A DNA stretch of 64,000 bases, taken from positions 1 to 64,000 of the forward strand of contig NZ_JANFMV010000001.1 in the NCBI RefSeq assembly GCF_024385575.1. Direction: 5' to 3'. The position numbers and the translations under genes are program-made. This DNA comes from Rhizobium sp. NRK18. GTDB lineage: Bacteria > Pseudomonadota > Alphaproteobacteria > Rhizobiales > Rhizobiaceae. How positions within the stretch are numbered: the stretch's first letter is position 1; each line of letters opens with the position of its first letter. The notes beneath the pieces are model-generated. The model had not been told where the DNA came from and searched no databases. It saw nothing but the letters and a program-made list of their open reading frames with translations. This document shows, piece after piece, positions 57,635 through 64,000 of this stretch.

Positions 57635-57766
57635 GCTTGTCCCGGTTTCTGTATCGTCTTTCTGGTTACAATACCCATATAGTCTCGATAGGACGATCAT
57701 TCAAACAAAGAAGACTCGCCGGTGAACGGTCGGATGACCCATACAGCGACGAAAAGGACAGACGGA

Positions 57767-58267
57767 ATGCGCACGCCCATGATAGCCACGACGATATTGC
57801 TTCTGCCGATACTGGAGATCGCCGGATTCATCTTGGTCGGCAGGGAAATCGGTGTTCTGCCGACACTGGCCCTCATCATGCTGACCTCGCTTGCCGGCAT
57901 CGTCCTGCTTCGGGTCCAGGGCTTCGGGATTCTCAGAAGACTGAATGACGAGGCGCGTTCCGGCCGAGACCCCGCCCGCGACATGATCCATGGCGTCATG
58001 GTGGTGATCGCCGGACTGCTTCTGCTTCTGCCCGGTTTCATCACCGATGCGATCGGCCTGCTTCTCTTCCTGCCGCCGGTGCGCGACTTCGTCTGGCGGC
58101 ATTTCCGCCAGAACATCACTGTCTACACCTCGTCGGCAGCGTCCTTCAGAACGGCCGGCGGCAACCGGGATCGCAGCCCCGTCGTCGATCTCGACGAGGA
58201 CGAGTTCGAGCGCAAGCCCGGCAACGGTTCCTCTCCATGGTCCGACAAGCCCCGGATCGACAACTGA
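57767..58267 (+). CDS. fxsA: FxsA family membrane protein
   Basis: 166-aa membrane protein of the FxsA family (named for suppression of F exclusion of phage T7). Hydrophobic segments are near 5-27, 30-50 and 72-98 (LLLLLPGFITDAIGLLLFLPP, the family hallmark). The tail is polar. AAGGA lies 9 bases before the ATG at 57767; GTG 57722 is unlikely. It is divergent from timA and next to secB. Confidence 0.9.
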   Translation: MRTPMIATTILLLPILEIAGFILVGREIGVLPTLALIMLTSLAGIVLLRVQGFGILRRLNDEARSGRDPARDMIHGVMVVIAGLLLLLPGFITDAIGLLLFLPPVRDFVWRHFRQNITVYTSSAASFRTAGGNRDRSPVVDLDEDEFERKPGNGSSPWSDKPRIDN

Positions 58268-58359
58268 CCGGCCGCTTTGCCGCGGGCTTCCACGGGTTGT
58301 AAGCCCATGGCCAAAGTGCTAGATCGCCTATCGACTTTTTGACCTAGAGGAAAAATTCG

Positions 58360-58842
58360 ATGGCCAACGAAAACGGCACACAGGCTCCTGAAAGCCCGTC
58401 CCTCAATATTCTCGCCCAGTACATCAAGGATTTTTCCTTCGAAAATCCTGGCGCACCGCGCTCCCTGCAGTCGCGTGACAAGGCGCCCGACATCAACATC
58501 AACGTCAATGTCAACGCGAACCCGCTTTCCGGTTCCGACTTCGACGTCATCCTGTCCCTGACCGCCGAAGCACGCGACGGCGACAAGGTCGTCTTCAATT
58601 GCGAGCTGGTCTATGGCGGCGTCTTCCGCATCACCGGCTTCCCGCAGGAACACCTGCTGCCGGTCCTCTTCATCGAGTGCCCGCGCCTGCTGTTCCCGTT
58701 CGCTCGCCAGATCGTCGCCGACGCCACCCGCAATGGCGGCTTCCCGCCGCTGATGATCGATCCGATCGACTTTGCCCGGATGTTCCAGCAGCGCATGGCC
58801 GAAGAACAGGCCCGCCAGCAGGTTCAGGCAACCACCAACTGA
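58360..58842 (+). CDS. secB: protein-export chaperone SecB
   Basis: SecB (160 aa), a tetrameric chaperone that keeps preproteins unfolded and passes them to SecA. The core is FSFENPGAP, the [10 protein letters not shown] strand, and the [29 protein letters not shown] region (quoted in parts: [20 protein letters not shown]). It has its own terminator. The gene next to dnaQ is typical for rhizobia. Confidence 0.96.
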   Translation: MANENGTQAPESPSLNILAQYIKDFSFENPGAPRSLQSRDKAPDININVNVNANPLSGSDFDVILSLTAEARDGDKVVFNCELVYGGVFRITGFPQEHLLPVLFIECPRLLFPFARQIVADATRNGGFPPLMIDPIDFARMFQQRMAEEQARQQVQATTN

Positions 58843-58850
58843 TCAAGCAA

Positions 58851-58880
58851 AAGCCCGGCGAAGAGCCGGGCTTCTTCTTT
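58851..58880. terminator. terminator between secB and dnaQ
   Basis: AAGCCCGGC (58851-58859) pairs with GCCGGGCTT (58865-58873) across GAAGA, followed by CTTCTTT. It separates convergent secB and dnaQ. Confidence 0.88.
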
Positions 58881-58905
58881 GGGGCATGCTTCTGCGCCAG
58901 ACGTT

Positions 58906-59613
58906 TCAATCGACGTATTTCTTCCAGAGGCTCTTGTCGCCCATGCCGGCAATCATCTTTTCGTGCGCCGCCAATTCCGCTTCACTCAGACGCGGCGCGA
59001 GCGGTCGCGGTCTCGCTTCCAGCACGATCGGCTGATCCGAACCATCTTCCTCGTCTGAATAACCGTCGCGTCCCGTTTCGACATTCAGGCCCAGAGCCGT
59101 CTGCCGACCACCGATCATCTCGATGTAGACGTCGGCGAGAAGTTCGGAGTCGAGCAGCGCGCCGTGCTTGTTTCGGTGAGAATTGTCTATCCCGTAGCGA
59201 CGGCAAAGTGCGTCGAGCGAGTTCGGACCCATCGGATGCTTGCGGCGCGCCATCGCCAGGGTATCGATGACCTGGTCCTGCGGAACCGGCGGGATATCGA
59301 GCCGGGCGAACTCGGCATTGATGAAGCCCATATCGAAGGAGGCGTTGTGAGCGATCCACTTTGCACCTTCGAAGAATTCGCGGATCTCGTCGACCACTGC
59401 GGCGAAGGGCGGCTTGTCCTTCAGGAATTCGTCGGTGATGCCATGCACGGCCAAGGCGTCCGGATGGACGGTCTTGTCTCCCGGATTGATGTAGATGTGC
59501 AGTGTGCGACCGGTCGGGAAGTGGTTTTCAAGTTCGATGCCACCGATTTCGATGACGCGGTCTGTCTTGTTATCGAGGCCGGTCGTCTCCGTATCGAAGA
59601 TGATTTCGCGCAT
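58906..59613 (-). CDS. dnaQ: DNA polymerase III subunit epsilon
   Basis: Proofreading exonuclease DnaQ (235 aa). The DEDDh exonuclease motifs are FDTETTGLD (Exo I), HNASFDMGFIN (Exo II) and KHGALLDSELLADVY (Exo III). The C-terminal tail (PLAPRLSEAELAAHEKMIAG) contains the region that binds the alpha subunit. The start at 59613 overlaps the coaE stop by one base (TGATG). The long upstream frame is spurious. Confidence 0.96.
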   Translation of the reverse strand: MREIIFDTETTGLDNKTDRVIEIGGIELENHFPTGRTLHIYINPGDKTVHPDALAVHGITDEFLKDKPPFAAVVDEIREFFEGAKWIAHNASFDMGFINAEFARLDIPPVPQDQVIDTLAMARRKHPMGPNSLDALCRRYGIDNSHRNKHGALLDSELLADVYIEMIGGRQTALGLNVETGRDGYSDEEDGSDQPIVLEARPRPLAPRLSEAELAAHEKMIAGMGDKSLWKKYVD

Positions 59614-60209
59614 CAGCGTCTTCCTTCTCTGGCTCTCAACTCCGTGACGATCTTCCTGACCTGATCGCGGGCAGCATCCATGCCTTGGCCGGTATCGACA
59701 ATATAGTCGGCCCGCCGGCGCTTTTCTGCGTCCGGCATCTGCAGCGACAGGATGAATTCGAACTTCTCCACAGACATGTTCGGGCGGGCGAGCACCCGTT
59801 TGCGCTGTTGCTCGACATCGCAACTCGCCACCACGATCACATCGACATCATCCGCGCGTCCAACTTCGAACAGAAGTGGGATGTCCAACAGGACGAGATC
59901 GCAACCTTCCCGCTCTCTGGCGACAACGAAATCGCGCTGCTTCTGCCGGACCAACGGATGGACGATCGCTTCCAGCAGCTTCAATTTATCCGGATTCTTA
60001 GCCAGAGTCTTCGATAACAGCTGCCGATCTACGGCGCCGCCATCGATCACTTCGGGGAAATCGTCAGCGAGCAGCGGGACTGCCTCACCGGTGTAGAGAT
60101 CATGGACGACCTGGTCGGAATCGCTGACGGGTATGCCCTCATCGGCGAACATTTTCGCCGTCGTCGACTTTCCCATGCCGATCGATCCGGTCAGCCCTAT
60201 GACGATCAC
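59613..60209 (-). CDS. coaE: dephospho-CoA kinase
   Basis: CoaE (198 aa), the last step of CoA synthesis. The P-loop is [14 protein letters not shown] at the N-terminus. [10 protein letters not shown] and LLDIPLLFE are family motifs. The start is GTG 60209, overlapping the aroE stop as GTGA; there is no suitable ATG. It is coupled to both aroE and dnaQ. Confidence 0.95.
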   Translation of the reverse strand: MIVIGLTGSIGMGKSTTAKMFADEGIPVSDSDQVVHDLYTGEAVPLLADDFPEVIDGGAVDRQLLSKTLAKNPDKLKLLEAIVHPLVRQKQRDFVVAREREGCDLVLLDIPLLFEVGRADDVDVIVVASCDVEQQRKRVLARPNMSVEKFEFILSLQMPDAEKRRRADYIVDTGQGMDAARDQVRKIVTELRAREGRR

Positions 60210-61069
60210 GCATGCGCCTCCATGTCGGCAATGACCAGATTTCGCAATTCGTCCGTAACCTCCGGACGGCGACCGAACCATTTCTCGAAGCCGGGCACCG
60301 CCTGGTGCAGCAGCATGCCAAGGCCGTCGACCGTTTTCAAACCCTGTTGGCGGGCCTGTTTAAGAAGCGGCGTCTCGAGAGGAATATAGACGATGTCCGT
60401 CACGACCGCGCCGTCCGCCATCTTGCCGAAGTCAATATCCGGCGCTTCCCCCCCGTCCATACCAAGCGACGTGGTATTGACGAACAGGCTGGCGCCCGAG
60501 AGGACTTCCGGCAAGGCATCCCAGGCGTGCCCATGGACGCGGGATCCGAACCTGTCCGCGAGCTCCCTCGCCCGGGCTTCCGTGCGATTGACGACATGCA
60601 CTTCGGAAAAGCCGCGGTCACGCACGGATTGAATAACCGCTCGGCTCGCGCCACCGGCGCCGGCAATAACGGCGCGCGCTCCAGAGCTATCCCATCCCGG
60701 CGCCCGGGCGTCCAGATTGGCCGTGAAACCATAACCATCGGTGTTCGTCGCACACAGACGTCCCTCTTCGAGCCACAGCGTATTGGCAGCGCCAAGTTCC
60801 TTGGCCAGCTCATCCGGCCGGTCCGCCAATGCGTAGGCGGATTCCTTATGCGGGATGGTGACGTTGCCGCCAACGTAGTCGGAGCGACCATCCTTCTGTG
60901 CCTGAATGAAGTCCGCGAAGTCATCAGGCGCAACCTCCTTAGCCGAATAGCTTCCATCAATACCGAAGATTTTCAGCCAGTATCCATGGATTATCGGGGA
61001 ACGCGAATGGCGAACTGGATAGCCGGTTACGAATGCTGCCGGCGATTTTGTTTCACGTGAATCATGCAT
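60206..61069 (-). CDS. aroE: shikimate dehydrogenase
   Basis: AroE (287 aa) reduces 3-dehydroshikimate. The shikimate site is [15 protein letters not shown], the catalytic Lys is in [10 protein letters not shown], and the NADP-binding GAGGASRAV follows with [11 protein letters not shown]. Residues 3-7 (DSRET) are encoded by a parS-like site that also spans the maf stop. It overlaps maf by 8 bases and coaE by 4. Confidence 0.97.
   Translation of the reverse strand: MHDSRETKSPAAFVTGYPVRHSRSPIIHGYWLKIFGIDGSYSAKEVAPDDFADFIQAQKDGRSDYVGGNVTIPHKESAYALADRPDELAKELGAANTLWLEEGRLCATNTDGYGFTANLDARAPGWDSSGARAVIAGAGGASRAVIQSVRDRGFSEVHVVNRTEARARELADRFGSRVHGHAWDALPEVLSGASLFVNTTSLGMDGGEAPDIDFGKMADGAVVTDIVYIPLETPLLKQARQQGLKTVDGLGMLLHQAVPGFEKWFGRRPEVTDELRNLVIADMEAHA
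61049..61064. promoter_or_regulatory. parS-like centromere site 2, inside aroE/maf
   Basis: TGTTTCACGTGAATCA, the same sequence as the site at 51581, matches parS at 15 of 16 positions. It covers the maf stop (61062-61064) and codons 2-7 of aroE, about 1.5 kb from the DnaA-box cluster. Confidence 0.85.
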
Positions 61070-61661
61070 CTATGACATCCAGTTTGCGTAAAGTTTCCAA
61101 GAGCGGCAGCAGCGGCAGGCCGAGAATCGTGAAGTAGTCACCGTCGATTTTTTCGAACAGCTGTATCCCCTCGCCTTCGAGCTGATAGCCGCCGACGCTT
61201 TGCAATGCCTTGTCTCCGACGCTCTTTATATAAGTGTCCAGAAACCGATCGCCGAACGATCGCATCGTGAGATCGGCGTGACTGACAAACGCGTGCACCA
61301 CCTTGCCATCCCGTGCGATCGCAACGGCGCTGTTCAGCCGATGCGTCCGACCGGCAAGCGTCGCCAACTGCCGTCTTGCCTCGTCGGATGACTTCGGCTT
61401 GTGAAAGAGGACGCCATCGAGCGACATGGTCTGATCCGATCCGATGACATAGGCATCGGGATGGCGGCGGCTGACATCCAGCGCCTTTTCCGCGGCAAGG
61501 CGACGGGCCACGGCCTCCCCCGTTCTCTCGAATGCCGGCATGCCATCTTCGATTGCCCGCTCGTCTATCTCTGCAGCAATGGCGGAAAAGCGAAGGCCGG
61601 CATTCTCCATCAGCATGCGGCGGAAAGGGCTGGTCGAGGCGAGAATCAGTGTCGGCTGCAT
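61062..61661 (-). CDS. maf: Maf-like nucleotide pyrophosphatase
   Basis: Maf family (199 aa). Start [22 protein letters not shown], then [13 protein letters not shown] and GGYQLEGEG are hallmark motifs. Enzymes of this family hydrolyse dTTP/UTP or modified nucleotides, and help prevent their incorporation or arrest division. The ATG at 61661 is chosen over the frame to 61718, which overlaps the PDRP gene. It overlaps aroE by 8 bases. Confidence 0.94.
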   Translation of the reverse strand: MQPTLILASTSPFRRMLMENAGLRFSAIAAEIDERAIEDGMPAFERTGEAVARRLAAEKALDVSRRHPDAYVIGSDQTMSLDGVLFHKPKSSDEARRQLATLAGRTHRLNSAVAIARDGKVVHAFVSHADLTMRSFGDRFLDTYIKSVGDKALQSVGGYQLEGEGIQLFEKIDGDYFTILGLPLLPLLETLRKLDVIDA

Positions 61662-61689
61662 GAATGGCCTTTCGGTAACTGTCGCCGGA

Positions 61690-62511
61690 TTACCGCAAGC
61701 GCGGACGCAGGGCAACAATAGCCGCGGCCGTCTCTTCGATCGAACGGCGCGTCACATCGATCACCGGCCAGTTGTTTCTGGAAAAGATGGCCCTCGCATA
61801 TTTCAGTTCTTCGGCGATGGCCGCCCGGTCGATGTAGCTCCCCTTGTCGAAGCCTGGAGTCGTTCCAAGATCGCGATTGCCGCGCACCTGTGAGATCCGG
61901 TCGCTTGTGGCGATCAGTCCGACGATCAGGGGTCTCCTGACCTTCATCAGCTGCTCAGGCAACGGCACGCCCTGAACGATCGGAATATTGATCGTCTTGA
62001 TGCCGCGGTTGGCCAGATAGATGCTGGTCGGCGTCTTCGACGTCCGGCTGATGCCGACGAGAATGACATCGGCCTCATCCAGATCCTCCGGCATCTGACC
62101 GTCATCGTGATCCATGGTGAAATTGAGCGCTTCGATACGGGCGAAATAGTCAGCGTTCATATCGTGCTGCGCACCGACCCGCCGGCGCGACGGGGCGCCG
62201 AGATAGGTCTGGAAGACGGAAATGACCGGTTCCAGCACATTGACCGACGGGATGCCGATTTCGATACAGGTGTGATCGAGGATGGTCGCGAGCTCCTGAT
62301 CGACGATCGTATAGAGAACGATTCCCGGTTCGGCATCGACCTTTTCGAGGACGGAAACCAATTGTTTACGATTACGCACTAGAGGATAGACGTGTTCGAT
62401 GGCGTGGCTTCCATTGAACTGTGCCGAAGCGGCACGACCTGCCGAGATGAGAGTCTCGCCGGTCGAGTCAGAAATCAGATGGAGATGGAAGAAGTTTTTT
62501 CTGTTCTCCAC
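61690..62511 (-). CDS. pyruvate, phosphate/water dikinase regulatory protein
   Basis: 273-aa DUF299 protein, a bifunctional kinase/pyrophosphorylase that controls PEP synthase or PPDK by threonine phosphorylation. The N-terminus [14 protein letters not shown] and the P-loop-like [18 protein letters not shown] are diagnostic. In rhizobia the target is likely PPDK (ppdK), encoded elsewhere. It lies directly beside the origin candidate and transcription heads away from it, first of the PDRP-maf-aroE-coaE-dnaQ run. Confidence 0.94.
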   Translation of the reverse strand: MENRKNFFHLHLISDSTGETLISAGRAASAQFNGSHAIEHVYPLVRNRKQLVSVLEKVDAEPGIVLYTIVDQELATILDHTCIEIGIPSVNVLEPVISVFQTYLGAPSRRRVGAQHDMNADYFARIEALNFTMDHDDGQMPEDLDEADVILVGISRTSKTPTSIYLANRGIKTINIPIVQGVPLPEQLMKVRRPLIVGLIATSDRISQVRGNRDLGTTPGFDKGSYIDRAAIAEELKYARAIFSRNNWPVIDVTRRSIEETAAAIVALRPRLR

Positions 62512-62913
62512 GCTAAGATCCTTTGCCTGTTGATAAGCCGGGACAATCCCGTCTGTCCGAAATCAGGCGCCTGAGCCTGTGGGAAAATGGCCGAGATATC
62601 CACATTTGGATTTTCCGGGATGGGCGTTCAACGTGCCTGTGCGTTCCGGGGATTGATTTCCGTTGTTATCTCTTATCAACAGTTGATCCACAAGCGGGCG
62701 AATTTTTCATGGCTTCCTATCGCTTTGAAATTGCTTGGCTAAGCGATGCTATATCGCCTATTTTTCAATTGACCGGATTTTTGCTCCCCAACACCGACCA
62801 ATCATCCCGATTTTCGAACATTCCGTGAATTGATTTTAATCCTTGCTACTCACCGACTCTAAGAAATAGAAGCCTATTTAGATTCATTTCTTATTTATTG
62901 GGAAGGAAGCGCT
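62512..62913. other. predicted chromosomal origin of replication (oriC)
   Basis: A 402-base gap between the PDRP gene and hemE, the neighbours of Cori in Caulobacter and of the S. meliloti origin. DnaA-box-like 9-mers: TTATCAACA on the minus strand (62528-62536), TTTCCCACA minus (62578-62586, 7/9), ATATCCACA (62596-62604), TTATCAACA (62673-62681) and TGATCCACA (62684-62692), the others 8/9 to TTATCCACA. From about 62745 to 62905 the sequence is AT-rich and could be the unwinding element. The hemE promoter must lie in it too. Confidence 0.82.
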
Positions 62914-63945
62914 TTGCTGAGCGAAGAGCGTAAGATCATGCGGGTGTTGAGCGGACAAACGGTCTCTCCACCGCCAATCTGGCTGATGAGACAGGCAGGG
63001 CGGTATCTTCCGGAATATCGCGAGACCAGGGCCAAGGCCGGCAGTTTTCTCGATCTCTGTTACACGCCGGAACATGCCATCGAAGTGACCCTTCAGCCGA
63101 TCCGCCGCTATGGCTTTGATGCTGCCATCCTCTTCTCCGACATTCTCGTCATTCCGGATGCCCTGAAGCGGAACGTGAAATTCACCGAGGGCTATGGGCC
63201 ATCAATGGACCCGATTAGCGAAGAGGGTATCCGCCAGCTCACGCCGGAAGGCGTTCTCGATCATCTGGCGCCGGTCTTCGAAGCGGTGACGGGCATTCGC
63301 TCTGCGCTGCCGGAGGAAACGACCCTGCTCGGCTTCTGCGGCGCGCCCTGGACGGTTGCGACCTACATGATCGCCGGGCATGGAACGCCGGACCAGGCGC
63401 CGGCCCGCCTGTTTGCCTATCAGCACCCGGAAGCCTTCGATCACCTCCTGGCGCTTCTCGCCGATGTCTCGGCGGAGTATCTGATCCGGCAGATCGATGC
63501 CGGTGCGGATGCTGTGCAGATTTTCGATTCGTGGGCAGGCGTTCTTGGAGAGCGGGAGTTCGAGCGCTTCGCGGTTGGACCGGTCCGGCGGATGGTGGAT
63601 CGTGTGAGGTCGAGTCGTCCGAACGCGAAGATCATCGCCTTTGCCAAAGGCGCGGGCTACATGCTCAAGGGATATCGGCAGGGCACGGATGCGGATGCGA
63701 TCGGCCTCGACTGGTCGGTGCCGCTCGCCTTTGCCGCGGAGCTGCAGAAGGACGGAGCGGTCCAGGGCAATCTCGATCCGATGCGGGTCGTGGCCGGCGG
63801 CAAGGCGCTCGAGGACGGGATCGACGCGATCCTTGAGGTTCTCGGGAATGGCCCGCTGATCTTCAATCTCGGCCACGGCATTACGCCGCAGGCAAATCCG
63901 GATCACGTGACGGCACTGGTCAATCGGGTGCGGGGCAAGGGGTAA
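62914..63945 (+). CDS. hemE: uroporphyrinogen decarboxylase
   Basis: HemE (343 aa) converts uroporphyrinogen III to coproporphyrinogen [20 protein letters not shown] carries the substrate-binding Arg region, followed by [11 protein letters not shown] and [12 protein letters not shown]; the C-terminal NLGHGITP is typical. The start is TTG 62914, with GGAAGGAAG about 6 bases upstream; the next Met is nine codons on. It abuts the origin candidate. The next gene begins 10 bases later. Confidence 0.96.
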   Translation: MLSEERKIMRVLSGQTVSPPPIWLMRQAGRYLPEYRETRAKAGSFLDLCYTPEHAIEVTLQPIRRYGFDAAILFSDILVIPDALKRNVKFTEGYGPSMDPISEEGIRQLTPEGVLDHLAPVFEAVTGIRSALPEETTLLGFCGAPWTVATYMIAGHGTPDQAPARLFAYQHPEAFDHLLALLADVSAEYLIRQIDAGADAVQIFDSWAGVLGEREFERFAVGPVRRMVDRVRSSRPNAKIIAFAKGAGYMLKGYRQGTDADAIGLDWSVPLAFAAELQKDGAVQGNLDPMRVVAGGKALEDGIDAILEVLGNGPLIFNLGHGITPQANPDHVTALVNRVRGKG

Positions 63946-63955
63946 GAGGCAGACG

Positions 63956-64000
63956 ATGACGGGAAAGGCTGTTGATCGGGTTTCCGGGCGCAAAGCGGCG
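63956..64000 (+). CDS. hemJ: start of a downstream gene, probably hemJ (partial)
   Basis: Fifteen codons are visible (MTGKAVDRVSGRKAA) before the window ends. AGAGG precedes the ATG at 63956. In rhizobia the gene after hemE is usually the membrane protoporphyrinogen oxidase HemJ, whose start is similar; the call rests on position and is tentative. Confidence 0.45.
   Translation, partial: MTGKAVDRVSGRKAA

Noticed and set aside
62838..62853. CtrA site (TTAA-N7-TTAA) in the origin region
   Set aside because: Only one TTAA half is intact (TTAATCC...); the other half does not match, so CtrA control of this origin is not supported by sequence.

Overview
The window is a 64 kb piece of the main chromosome of an alphaproteobacterium, very probably a member of the Rhizobiaceae (genus not determined). 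The evidence is a set of lineage-typical loci: actS-actR, chvI-chvG-hprK followed by a mannose-type EIIA and HPr, pckA next to chvI, a DivL-type tyrosine pseudokinase, AddAB, a TsaE-AmgK fusion with MurU, the short trpF-trpB-trpA-accD-folC cluster, MmcB, and the maf-aroE-coaE-dnaQ run facing hemE. Coding density and GC are high, genes are tightly packed, and I see no rRNA, tRNA, CRISPR array, insertion sequence or prophage.

Layout. 0.4-6.3 kb: hrpB helicase, the redox two-component pair actS/actR, mmcB and a lipoprotein L,D-transpeptidase. 6.3-8.5 kb: malate synthase G. 8.6-12.1 kb: a likely accessory block of a cytochrome P450, a eukaryotic-like protein kinase with an atypical catalytic loop and a TetR regulator. 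The P450-kinase divergent gap carries three dyad sequences. 12.1-15.2 kb: an exported DUF1402 protein and hslVU. 15.4-20.0 kb: hisB-DUF2628-hisH-hisA-hisF-hisE-coaA. 20.0-21.2 kb: an AlkB-like dioxygenase and the ribosome-rescue hydrolase ArfB. 21.2-23.5 kb: a repetitive autotransporter bounded by two near-identical 28-bp hairpins. 23.7-31.1 kb: pckA, chvI/chvG, truncated hprK, EIIA, HPr and ahcY, the last preceded by a SahR-type operator. 31.2-43.2 kb: divL, tsaE-amgK, murU, addB, addA and trxA.

43.3-49.8 kb: folC, accD, trpA, trpB and trpF, then a YgjP-type metallopeptidase and a DUF2852 membrane protein. 49.9-52.2 kb: PHB depolymerase and a nitroreductase, with a parS-like site between them. 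52.3-57.6 kb: gyrB, with the upstream cluster tim44-mltA-smr-xre. 57.8-58.8 kb: fxsA and secB. 58.9-62.5 kb: dnaQ, coaE, aroE, maf and the PEP-synthase/PPDK regulatory protein. A second parS-like site is buried in the maf/aroE overlap. 62.5-62.9 kb: a DnaA-box cluster plus an AT-rich stretch, a strong chromosomal-origin candidate, directly followed by hemE (TTG start) and the first codons of a probable hemJ.

Functionally the window mixes origin-proximal housekeeping (replication origin, gyrase, proofreading exonuclease, AddAB recombination, parS), central metabolism (His, Trp, CoA, haem, folate, malonyl-CoA, gluconeogenesis) and envelope or redox signalling (ActSR, ChvGI, the partial PTS, DivL). 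The least conventional parts are the P450/kinase/TetR block, the repeat-flanked autotransporter and the sequence elements embedded in or beside housekeeping genes. All functional calls come from reading motifs and gene order; no database search was run.
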